Shown here piece after piece: positions 10,020-20,029 of a DNA stretch of 64,000 nucleotides. A program made the position numbers and the translations under genes. Numbering within the stretch: the stretch's first letter is position 1; each line of letters opens with the position of its first letter. Below the pieces are notes generated by a model, which was given only the letters and a program-made list of their open reading frames with translations, did not search any database and was not told the DNA's origin. Origin of the DNA: Channallabes apus (lineage: Eukaryota > Chordata > Actinopteri > Siluriformes > Clariidae); NCBI GenBank assembly GCA_030522415.1, contig CM060124.1, positions 25,293,454-25,357,453 of the forward strand. Direction: 5' to 3'.

Positions 10020-11160
10020 TCAAATTCAAATTTTGTATGTCACATACACAGTACGATATGCAGTGAAATGCTCTCGTGACCTTAAAAATGTAAAAACAAT
10101 TAACAAGAAATAAATAGTGGAATAGAATAAGAATATATGAATATATAATTCAGAATATAAAAATGGAATATAAAATATACAGTATATATATATAAGAAAT
10201 ATAAAAAAAACCTTATCTATACAATGTAGAAAAAATATAAAGATGAATTTGAATGGAAATAAATGGAAATGTCCAGGAAGTGTACAAATGTGCATGTGTG
10301 TGTAGATGTCCATGGCCCATAAATGTCCATAATCTGTGCCAAAGTGGGGTGGAAAGTTAAGGGTTAGTGCAAATGTGCATGATTGTGCAAATGTACAATG
10401 TCCATGAATGTCCGGGGTATGTGCAACTGTGCATGAGTGAACAGATGAGTAATGTCCATAATTGTCCATTACTGTGCAATTTGCAAAAATGCAGAGATGA
10501 TTAGTCCTGTGTAGTGATCTGGTTTAGAGACCATATCGTCTGCGGAAAGAAGATCGAGTGCAGGTCAGGGAGCTCAGTGTGGATGATGCGTTTAGCTGAT
10601 CGCACCACCCTCTGCAGGGCTCGTCTGTCCTGCATGGTGCTGTTCCCGAACCAGGTTGAGATGTTTCCCGTCAGGATGCTCTCTATGGTGCAGGAGTAAA
10701 AGTTCCTGAGCACATTGGAGGGCAGTCTGAAGTCTCTCAAGCGCCTGAGGTGGTAGAGATGCTGCCAGGCTTTTTTCACCACGGTGTTGATGTGACAGAG
10801 ACATGACATGTCCTGCGCAATGTGAACACTTGTGTGATGTGAAGCTGTCCACTCTCTCCACTGGGCTCTCGTTGATGAAAGGGGTCTGGTAGTTCCTCTC
10901 CAAGTCCACTATCATCTCCTTTGTCCTTCTGATGTTTAGAAGGAGGTTGTTCTTCTGGCACCAGTTCTCCAGATTCCCAATCTCCCTCAGATAGGCCGAC
11001 TCGTTGTTGTCAGAGATCAGGCCCACCATGACGATGTCATCAGCAAACTTAATTATGGTGGTGGTGGAGCTGATAGTGGCCACACAGTCATATGTGTACA
11101 AAGAGTACAGCAGGGGGCTCAGAACACAACCCTGGGGGCTCAAACAATGTCCCAAATCAC
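10020..11160 (-). pseudogene. 5'-truncated LINE with reverse-transcriptase remnant
   Basis: The minus strand encodes the C-terminal part of a non-LTR reverse transcriptase, the enzyme that primes cDNA on nicked genomic DNA. A P-Q-G-C-V-L-S-P-L motif lies about 11135, then the catalytic F-A-D-D box near 11045, then W-C-Q-K-N-N-L-L-L-N. The frame shifts near 10812 and continues through R-A-L-Q-R-V-V-R to about 10510. Homology starts abruptly near 11160, typical of 5' truncation. The 3' untranslated part runs to 10020 and ends with the sequence shared by 5574 and 38325. The domain order is that of L2/CR1/Rex1-like fish LINEs; the exact clade is not decided. It is inserted in a T-rich tract and is inactive. 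The long frame at 10026-10469 is 3' UTR. Confidence 0.85.
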
Positions 11161-11399
11161 CCATATCGCTACATTTAGTATTCACATTTTATTTTTATTT
11201 AACTTTTTGCTTTTTATTTTACTTCTTTTTTCTATATTATCCTTTTAATTATATATAATATATTTGTTTTCTTTGTTCTTCGATTTTTTTCTTCGAACAT
11301 TGTCTTTACACTTTATTTTTGTTCATTTCTTCAATAATAAAAAAAAGTATATATTGTACACACAGTAGAAGGTGTTAGTACAGCCGTCACTGGTGTATC

Positions 11400-11880
11400 A
11401 TGCAGGGTGAACACATGCAGAAATGAGACAATAAGAGTCCTGCCTATTCTGACTCAGCCCAGACCAAGGGACATTATAAAGAGCTCCTAGAAGACAATAT
11501 AACAGGGGTGTGGCTTTGACATGTGTTGTCACTGAGGGCATGTCAGAGACAGATTTGTCTGTGGGTGTTGACCTCATCAAAGGAGCCTTCAGTGGGAAAA
11601 AGACACAAAGTCACCCAAAGTTAACGAATTCTACTCATTAGTATGATGAGGAGACTCGTTAATGAAGCTACAAGTCTGTCCTCACATTACATATTACAGT
11701 ACACACACACACACATACGCACACACACCACCTGGCTGACACCTTTAAGCACCCGAGTACCACACGACCGCCTGCGCACAACACCAAAACAAGTCGACAT
11801 GCAAATAAATACACAAACTAACAGATGCTCCGGTTTCAGTACAGCTCACTCGGAGTGCGCAGGACATGAACAACCCACTT
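11400..11880. other. Unique stretch with a short CA run
   Basis: A CA run at 11701-11728 and otherwise unique sequence. No domain in the frames at 11398-11580 or 11643-11993. Confidence 0.45.
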
Positions 11881-11988
11881 ATTATCACTACCTATTCCTT
11901 TCTGTTTTTTCCTTCATTCTTTTTATTCCCCCTTGCCTTTTCATATATTTTCTGCTTTATTTTTGGTCATCATATAATTATAAAAAAA

Positions 11989-11991
<3 letters not shown>

Positions 11992-12031
<40 letters not shown>
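11992..12031. repeat. AT microsatellite
   Basis: Uninterrupted AT units next to the SINE at 12064. Confidence 0.9.
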
Positions 12032-12034
<3 letters not shown>

Positions 12035-12063
12035 TTTTTTCTTTATTTACTATGTTTTATTAT

Positions 12064-12440
12064 TCATTCATTCATTCATTCATCTTCTATATCACTTTAT
12101 CCTGTGTTCAGGGTCGCGGGGACCTGGAGCCTATCCCAGGAGACTCAGGGCACGAGGCAGGGTAACCCTGGACAGGGTGCCAATCCATCGCAGAGCACAC
12201 ACACATACACACACACACACTCATTCACACACTTTGGTCAATTTAGGAACGCCAATTAGCCTAATCTGCATGTCTTTGGACTGTGGGAGGAAACCGGAGT
12301 ACCCGGAGGAAACCCACCAAGCACGGGGAGAACATGCAAACTCCATGCACACAGAGACGGGAATCGAGCCTCGCTGGGAATCGAACCCGGACCCTGGAGG
12401 TGCAAGGCGACAGTGCTAACCACTACACCACCGTGCCGCC
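12064..12440 (-). mobile_element. Full-length DANA/Mermaid-like SINE with 12-bp TSD
   Basis: Minus-strand element with all parts: the tRNA-like head (GGCGGCACGGTGGTGTAGTG from 12440), box B-like GGGTTCGATTCC, the conserved core GGTTTCCTCCGGGTACTCCG, a CA/GT-rich spacer, CCAGGGTTACCCTGCC, and a TGAA tail (ATTC on plus). ATGTTTTATTAT flanks it exactly at 12052-12063 and 12441-12452. The perfect TSD suggests a fairly young insertion. The overlapping frames on both strands (12177-12603) are SINE-derived. Confidence 0.92.
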
Positions 12441-12449
12441 ATGTTTTAT

Positions 12450-12465
12450 TATATTTTGTTCTTTT

Positions 12466-12504
<39 letters not shown>

Positions 12505-12992
12505 GCTTTTCTCTTTGACCATTTTTATTCTAGCTTTCTTTTTATTCATTTGTTTTTCTTACTTAATTACTCACTCACTCACTCACTTATTGGTCTTTCC
12601 TAAATTTGTTTCTATCCATTAAAAAATGTTAAAATAAAAATAAGTGTCCTCAGACAATTATAAATATAAACATGTCCTTTTTATTTGCTTCCATTTAAAA
12701 TTTTATATTTATCTTATTTTATTTTCTTCTGATTTGTGCAGAACAGTTCTTTATTATTATTTTTAGTTTGTTTTAGGATTGTTTTCCCTCTTCGTTAATG
12801 TTTTTTTTATGTCAATATTCATAATTATGTGTAATTATAATTACCTCTCTTTGATGTTTTGCTTTCTTCCTTTTTTCTTTTAGATTTTTTATTGTATTCT
12901 TATTTTCTTCTTTTCATTTCGTTTTTCTTCCTCCCTCCCTCCCTGCTTTCCCCTTTATTATTTATTTAATGTAGATTCTCAAATAATTCTCA

Positions 12993-13026
<34 letters not shown>
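12450..13026. repeat. T/C-rich tract, second part, with TTTC and AAT arrays
   Basis: (TTTC)n at 12465-12505, then a degenerate pyrimidine tract to about 12960, CCCT units at 12931-12945, and (AAT)n at 12994-13026. Confidence 0.8.
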
Positions 13027-13369
13027 GATGTATATAAAGCCGAACTTTGTCTACAGATTATATACTGTACTGTACATTACTCATCTATCAGCACTAGGGG
13101 GAGTTGCTGGTGCATACCTGAGGAAAAGAGAAATGAAGAGCCTAGAGGAAACACACACACTTTATATGGTTACATGTTTAATTTAAATCTTTTTTAATGT
13201 AAATTTAAAAATTTGCATACAGATTAAACATTTTAAATACGTGTATAAATAAAAAAATAAAAAAAATCAATAAATGATCATCATTCTCTATATAACCCTG
13301 AAGCTACAGTATATTGGTCTATATAAAGTATCCAAAAGAATCACTTCTACTTTACAGCGGACTACAGGG

Positions 13370-13370
<1 letters not shown>
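13027..13370. other. AT-rich unique stretch
   Basis: No recognised feature apart from the short shared motif near 13082-13102. Confidence 0.5.
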
Positions 13371-13431
<61 letters not shown>

Positions 13432-13654
13432 GAATGGCAATTGTTCTATTCTTTTTGCTATTCATGGACACAGTGAATATGAAAGCACACACACACACCC
13501 ACACACGCACACACACACACATTCTTGGCAGGCGACGCTTTTCACACCTCCGTGCCAAACTCTGTTCAATTTGTTCCAGAAATCGAAAGGCAGCACTTTG
13601 TGTTTGGCGAATTGTGCCACTGTTTAGATCGTTTATGCCAAGTGTGATCGTTTA

Positions 13655-13711
<57 letters not shown>
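13371..13711. repeat. Alternating GT, CA, GT arrays
   Basis: (GT)n at 13371-13428, interrupted (CA)n at 13486-13521, and (GT)n at 13655-13711. Opposite-strand arrays this close could pair. All frames over them are Cys-Val or His-Thr repeats. Confidence 0.9.
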
Positions 13712-13714
<3 letters not shown>

Positions 13715-14467
13715 CGCCTATTTTCCACTTTTGTTCATGTTGCGTTATTTTTGGCGCTGCTGTAAAACACAGTGTGTGTAATTAACGAGGTGTGTTGAGT
13801 CATCCAGATCTCTGTGTGTGTTTATATCTCTGTATATCTATCCTGCTTATTACACTCACCAAAAAGTATCATTACACTGTCACGCCATTCATTTCAAATT
13901 ATTTTATTTATCGGCTACTAATCAGTGCTCAGCCAAATATGCAAATATGAGCGGTCAAGCTATTACTTCTGTAAACATTCTTCTTTTTTTTTTCATATGT
14001 TTGAATGCTTAGAAACATAAAATGCCCTTGGAATATCACTGCGGCTTTTATCCTCATTAGACAAGGACACAAAATCCCTGGACGTTCGAAGATGCAAATT
14101 AGAAACGTCCCCGTGTCCTTCTGTCACTCCTAACCTAACTAGCCCCTTAGCTAACTGCTTGTATGCTAGCTCACGCTAGTCACAAGTGATTTAGCTCTTT
14201 ATTTTCCCCGTGTATTTATTTCCGTTTCCTTTCCTCACCACTGCCATCTCATCATCGAAACACTACAGTATATCATTAGTCATAAGTCTCATCTACGCAG
14301 CTCGCAGTTATGGATGCACACAACAAGCAACAGTTTAACATTTAACACAGACATTCTAGATAGTTGTCCCATGCTGTTTACTCAAACACACACAAAGCTT
14401 GGTCTCGGATCAGTGTTTCGCATGGTCACGTATCAGCGCTGATGAATTCAAGGGATTTACACATGCA
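13712..14467. other. Unique stretch
   Basis: No recognised repeat or domain. Sequence at 14020-14140 is less AT-skewed than its neighbours. Confidence 0.4.
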
Positions 14468-14742
14468 GCTCACACACACACACGCTCACACTGGAGCCAC
14501 TGTTGGTAAAAGAGAAAGACCCGCTGTGTGTGTGTGTGTGTGTCTGTGTGTGTGTGTGTGTGTGTGTAAAAGAAAATGAACATGACAGACCTGGAACCCT
14601 ACAATGACTATAGCATATCAGGATATTAACGGCACAAAATGACGCTCTCCGAGTCAATTATAAAGCTCCAAAAGTTTTACGAGTTAGCTACAGTAATTAA
14701 AAGTGCTAGTTGTATACTATATATATATATATATATATATAT
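14468..14742. repeat. CA, GT and AT microsatellites
   Basis: CA at 14468-14483, GT at 14525-14568 with one CT interruption, AT at 14718-14742. Confidence 0.9.
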
Positions 14743-14854
14743 CATAACAGCTTCCTAAATCATTATATATCATATAAACCATTCAAACAATCTGATTATA
14801 TTTTTTGCCGTTTGCTCTGTCTATGCAAGAGAGCAACTGCTGAGCCGCGCCCAA

Positions 14855-14960
14855 CCAGAGAACAGCAGATATGAGCAACAAGCCGAGAGAGGGGTATCTT
14901 CTTATATGAGGTCACAATAGGGGAAAATCTAATTGGCTTGTTTATGCCGAAACAGGAAAT
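14855..14960 (+). repeat. Unclassified shared repeat Y, copy 1
   Basis: CCAGAGAACAGCA...GAGCAA, then GGGTATCTTCTTATA, AGGTCACA and CCGAAACA occur in the same order at 41190-41290. This is a short interspersed repeat of unknown class, possibly an end of a DNA transposon. Confidence 0.5.
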
Positions 14961-14984
14961 ATTTTAGTTCCTGACATATTTTTT

Positions 14985-14985
14985 C

Positions 14986-15013
<28 letters not shown>
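14985..15013. repeat. CA microsatellite
   Basis: Clean CA run directly after repeat Y. Confidence 0.9.
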
Positions 15014-15016
<3 letters not shown>

Positions 15017-16044
15017 CAGGAGACTCATCTAATTTTTTAAAATGCCAAATGCATAATATGTCTCCTTTAAACGCCAAAGAAACTAGGATAGAAGTAAAGC
15101 CAGGAAGCATCGCTGTCCCTTTCCCACTTTAAAAAGCAAAATTATATAAATATGCAAGTAAATTAAATTTGAACATGCCCCAAAAGCATTGCTGCTAAAG
15201 TTAACTTACTAGTAAACTAAATTACACATTTAATTGTTTTTTTTATTTTTTTTCCTCCCAACAGCAACAACTTCTCATTACTTGGAGAACTTGATACAGT
15301 AAGTGGCTTATACCAGGTCACCTTCTTGTTGGTAGGCTTGGTGATGAACACTGGCTGGACAGGACCTTTTTTGTGCCTAGGGCCCCAAAGACCATAGAAT
15401 CACCTCTCGCCAATGCCGCTGTGACATCCATGGCAGGCAGATCCCTGCAGAGCTCCTTCCAGTCCTGGTCTTGGGCCTTAGAGGAGAGTTGTTAAGTGAG
15501 AGGCAGGGCAAGCTTGGGTCCCTTTGTAGTAGACTGAGCCAGGTCTTCTTTAGAGCAGTTCTCAAAATGTTCGGTCCCAGAGAGTGATGCTGTTCTGGCA
15601 GCTGTTTGAGAAGTGATGAGTCGCTCCTTAATGTAGAGGTGTCTGAACCAGTGGAGTCGAAGTGGAGTCACGAATCTGGGTGTTGTTCCACCAGGCCATA
15701 AGTGGTATTCACAGAATTCATGATCATTTCATTTGGAATAACTTGAGCTTTTTTTTTTGTCTTCAGGCTGACCTCTGTCTTTCTGTTAAATAAGCACTAC
15801 CTGAGACTGGAAAATGTTGTCTGTGCACCTCCAAGTTTGTTGCAGGTATGATTGAGCCTAAACATTTGAAATCAAATACTTGCACAATTGACTTGCCATG
15901 AGGGACGATGTTAATCTAAAAGTAATACTAGTTTATCGCTGTGTCCTTCCACTTCCAAGGTTGAAGATTTAAGTTCCGCATTTGTCGATATATGCTTTTG
16001 TGAAATGTGAATATCTAGAGTGCATTTTCTCCCCATTTCTTTCC
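15014..16044. other. Unique stretch, unclassified
   Basis: The part 15240-15720 is GC-richer than its surroundings and has short frames on both strands, but I could assign no domain. A decayed retroelement is possible. Confidence 0.35.
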
Positions 16045-16225
16045 TACAGGTACTTAGGTTTCCACCAACAGTCCAAGGGCAGGTGGATTATACTAATTGA
16101 TGGTACCAAGTTGCCTGTGGTTTGTGAATTAGTGCATGCTTGTGCCCCACGATGGATAAGAACCTCATCCAGGGTGCCCTGAGTCCTCTTGTGCAGAAGG
16201 AAGATAATTGGTATAGAGAATAAGA
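16045..16225 (+). mobile_element. Old DANA-like SINE, 3' half
   Basis: TTTCCACCAACAGTCCAAGG, a CCCACGATGGATAAGAACCT version of the CGATGGATTGGCACC block, ATCCAGGGTGCCCTGAGTCC and GGTATAGAGAATAAG follow the SINE order. It is heavily diverged and has no TSD. Confidence 0.55.
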
Positions 16226-16311
16226 GAGCAAACAAATGTATTGAAAAAACAGTAACCATTTTAAAATAATGTTTTTGATTTCCTTGATTTATCTTATATA
16301 TTGCTTCTTCT

Positions 16312-16560
16312 GAATTGGGTGACAGGGACCTAGAGCCTATCCCAGGAGACTTTGGGTACAAGATGGGGTAAACTCTAGACTGGGTGCCAATCCATCACAG
16401 GGCACATACATACATACACACACACACACACTACAGGCAATTTGGGAACGCCAGATAACCTAATCTGCAAGACATTTAACTGTGGGAGGAAACCAGAGTA
16501 CCCAGTGGAAACCCACCAAGTACAGGGAGAAAATGCAAACCCCATGCACACAGCGTGCTC
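16312..16560 (-). mobile_element. Old DANA-like SINE
   Basis: On plus: ACCTAGAGCCTATCCCAGGA, GGTGCCAATCCATCACAGGG, a CA spacer, and TGTGGGAGGAAACCAGAGTA. It lies tail-to-tail with the plus-strand copy at 16045, with 86 bp between them. Confidence 0.65.
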
Positions 16561-17539
16561 ATCGCTACGTCACAGTACCTCAACATCAAACAAATATCCA
16601 TCCCTGTGAAGTCCATGCTGTATTTTTTGGGGTCCTCTACTTAATCCAAAAGTTTGTATTTAGATACTTCGAGACACTTTTATGGTACTTATCATTTCAC
16701 CTAAGCCACGTCTCAGTAGTCGTGTTACCTTTGCAGGGAGACATGTAATCTCTCTAAACACCCTCATAAAAATTTAAGGTGGCCATAAAACACAACGCAG
16801 CCTGAAATCTTTTTCTAACACCAGCTGCAGTCTTTCTAGGCGTCCGTGCTTAAAATTATACAGTAAAAAATAACAGCTTTAAGGACACAAACCCATAAAA
16901 TTAGTTTATAGCGATGAGAAGTAACACACAGGAATGAAGCGAAACTGATTCTCAAAAGCTTATATTGGATAAAGAAGTTTATTTTAGTATTAGCACGGCT
17001 TAATGACACACCTGATGCGCGATGATTAAGAAAGTAAGGAACAAACATTTTACGAGGTTGCTAAAGCTCTCCTTCAACAGTTTTCAGTGATTTAGCTACT
17101 AATGGTCAGCTGCAATAAGTATCTACTTCTTTTGCAGGGGTTAGTTCCCTTGGCACTATTTCTTCTAGGTATTCTGAACCTAGATGAACAATTCTTTCAT
17201 TATTGATCTTGATTTTTCATACTACAAAACGGAACCACTAGGCCACTTAGTTTAGCTCCTCACATACAGTATGGCTCAGATAGGATGGTAACGCGTCCAC
17301 ATACTTTTTGGCCATTTCGCATATGCTTTACTTCACCTCACACGTTTTCCTTATCAAGATATGTTCTTCAAATACTTGCTTGGTGTCTACTAGAAGCGAC
17401 TAGAACGCTTAGTTTCTCTTTAAAACCTTCTGCTATTTGGGATAAAAAAAAATGAATAAAATTTCATAATCCTGCTTAAAATCCAGAAAGCATTTACTTA
17501 GTTTTAATGAGTTCAGACAATGGGTGTGTTCACGTAGAC
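16561..17539. other. Unique stretch
   Basis: No recognised repeat. Frames at 16482-16748 and 16836-17048 have no domain. Confidence 0.45.
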
Positions 17540-18300
17540 GGCACCTATTTTATTTTCTTTACTGTAAAGGAAGTTTAAAGGGCACTACCACATTTCATTG
17601 CAGGTACAATAGGCAAGACTGTCTGGTACCTCATCTCATTTTCTTTACTGGAAGGGTAGCCTAGAGGGCATTTCATCATATTTCCTTGCTTGTAGGGGAA
17701 CCCTATAGTGTACCTCATCTCATTTTCTTTATTGGAATGTCAGGTTAGAGGGCACGCCACCATGTTTCTTTATATGTACTGTAGATGAGCCTATGTGGCG
17801 CTCACTACATCTTGTTTTCTTTAGTCGAAGGGCACCCTAGAGGGCACTTCAACATGTTTTCTTGCATGTAGGTGAGACTATACAGTATATCACCTTATAT
17901 AATTTTTCGACCAAAATGGTAGCCTAGATGGCATTTCAACATGTTTACTTGCTTGTAGGGGAACCCTATACTACACCTCATCTCATTTTCTTAATTGGAT
18001 GGGCAGCTTAGAGGGCACATTTTCCCTTGTGTGCAGGTGAGCCTATATGGCACCTCATCCTATTTTCTGTACTACTGTAGAAGGGCAGCCTGGAGGGCAT
18101 TTCACCATGTTTCTTTGCTCATAGAGGAAGACAATATGACACCTTATCTTGTTTTCTTTATAGGAAGGGCAGCCTAAAATGCATGTCACCATGTTTCATT
18201 CCTGATTGGGTAACCCCATAGCACCCTTCTCGCATTTTTTCCACTCAATATATGTCAGTATGTTTTCTCGCATGTATTAGCGCTCTCAAGAGCACTTTAT
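17540..18300 (+). repeat. Degenerate ~85-bp minisatellite, about 9 copies
   Basis: Units start with a CACCTCATCT-like motif near 17540, 17627, 17712, 17797, 17887, 17974, 18050, 18138 and 18220, giving periods of 76 to 90 bp. Each holds TTTTCTTTA, GGGCAGCCTAGAGGGCA, ACCATGTTT and a TTGCATGTAGG-like motif. A single further piece lies at 24447-24497. No coding potential. Confidence 0.85.
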
Positions 18301-18661
18301 CATGTTTTCTCTGTCCTAGAGTCATTAGTACACACAAATAACATACTAAAATGAACTAATGCAGCACTCTGTACATACTGTATACACACTGCATTGGAGT
18401 GTAGTGTGTGTGTGTGTGTGTGTGTGTGTGCAATATCTGATTTCACAGCATGGGGGCAATCGAAGATTAAATAAAAACCACCTGGGATGATTCTGTCACA
18501 GCAGGAGGAGGAGCCTTGATTTAAACACACCGCCAATCACACAAATCACACACACACACATGCACAGTTGGCTTCAAGGCGAGTGTGTTAGGATGAAGGG
18601 GCTCGACCTCGGGGGAGGGGATTTATATGAGCTCTGCAATGAAGCGAAAAAGGGAGTTAGA

Positions 18662-18707
<46 letters not shown>

Positions 18708-19013
18708 GTGCGCGCACGTTTTAGAATGGCTCCTTTAGATGATTCTGTCTATCTGCTCTCTCTCCGCTTCCCCTTGTTTTAGGAACAACATTTTTCTTAG
18801 TCAATTTTACTTTGGTCTGGTGAATATTATGGGATGGCTTAAAAGGCAACTCTTGGGATCCCACATGTTAAAATTTTTATGCACAGTTCAGTTTTATTGA
18901 TATTCTTATGAAATATTTGTATTGAACCATATGATGGGAGTGCGAACATACGAAATCTGGCTGCTGCCTTGAACACCTTTTCCCTTTTCTTTATAAAACA
19001 TATGGATTTATCA

Positions 19014-19014
<1 letters not shown>
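18301..19014. other. Unique stretch with GT arrays
   Basis: GT arrays at 18402-18432 and 18664-18705. No domain in the frames here. Confidence 0.5.

Positions 19015-19049
<35 letters not shown>
19015..19049. repeat. CA microsatellite
   Basis: Clean CA run. Confidence 0.9.
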
Positions 19050-19053
<4 letters not shown>

Positions 19054-19409
19054 TGACCTGTGCATTCACCCGGTCTTTCCTTTTCCTTGCTCCTGTGCTC
19101 TTCGAACACTAATCCTCAGCTCCAGTGTCCAAACCCAGTGCACTTCATGAATACAAGAAAAGCCCAGTAGTATAATACTGAGTAAAATCCCATCATGCCC
19201 TGTAGTAGCTTGGACCACAAGTCATTTATTTTGAAAATGTAATCGAAATCTACTTTCGTATGCACCTTTTTATTTTAATTTATTTTAATTGTAAAACAGA
19301 TTCTAAAACAGTTAGTTCAGACCAAACCATCGAGAATGATTTCACAAGTGGTAATAATGGATGGTAACAGCAATGGGACGTTTAACAAAATGTATCACTC
19401 CACATTGCA

Positions 19410-20007
19410 GGTGTTCTAATAACCGTTAATTACACTAACTGTCGGTCGCCAACATGCGTGAAAGTAGGTCGGTACTGAGGAGGGAGCAGCTGCTAGCCAA
19501 AACCCTTATTCAAAACCCTTATTCAAAACCAAGTCACAGAAGCCCTTTCAGCAAGGAAACATGCATAATAACGATATATAATTTTAAACAACACTTTTTA
19601 GTAATTTAGTAACTGCTTCTAAGTCGTTCTGAATTGATGCTGCACCATCCATGTTCTTTTATTTTACAATTTATTTAGCTGATATTTTCAAGCAGAATAA
19701 ATGGAAATATAAAGTAAATGTTGTACGTTTCTCAGGAGTGTCCACCGCCTGCATGGTTTATTCTCCTCAGCTTTTGTCTACACAGTACCGTTAATAATTT
19801 AACCCTTTCACACTAACTATCAGTCGCCAGTTCCGGCAGTTGAGGATAGTTCGTTCCACCAGGAGCGGGAGTTTGTGTGTTGGCAGAGCAAAATAACAGG
19901 TTAAATAAAGACACGGATCCTAATCTGTTGAGAATAAATGGCATTTGTGAAAGCGCTGTGCCATCACTGCAAGAGAGCTCCTCATCGTGTGATGTTGCTT
20001 AAACACT
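19410..20007 (+). repeat. Unclassified ~600-bp repeat, copy 2
   Basis: Second copy of the repeat at 3707-4355, same orientation, same block order: GGTGTTCTA plus TTACACTAACTG (19410-19440), CAGTCACAGAA-like plus CCCTTTCAGCAAGGAAACA (19531-19561), TCTAAGTCGTTCTGAATTG (19618-19636), GCTGATATT plus GGAAATATAAA (19678-19715), GCATGGTTTATTCTC, TGTGTGTTGGCAGAG (19874-19888), TGTGATGTTGCTTAAA (19988-20003). The internal motif recurs at about 19826. It has its own small tandem duplication of CCCTTATTCAAAA (19503-19528). Confidence 0.65.
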
Positions 20008-20029
20008 GCTCGACTGTCAGAATTGACCT

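Noticed and set aside
10026..10469. 147-codon minus-strand frame
   Set aside because: It covers the 3' untranslated part of the LINE, with no domain and low-complexity C-terminus.
13352..13781. Cys-Val and His-Thr repeat proteins
   Set aside because: They are translations of CA/GT microsatellites; the same applies near 9068-9271, 14364-14657 and 18839-19069.
15240..15720. Possible Gypsy-type RT fragment
   Set aside because: Only weak resemblance in a few residues, with no catalytic motif, LTR or protease; not supportable.
17540..18300. CRISPR-like repeat-spacer array
   Set aside because: Repeats are degenerate throughout the ~85-bp unit with no constant short repeat and unique spacers, in a vertebrate-type genome.
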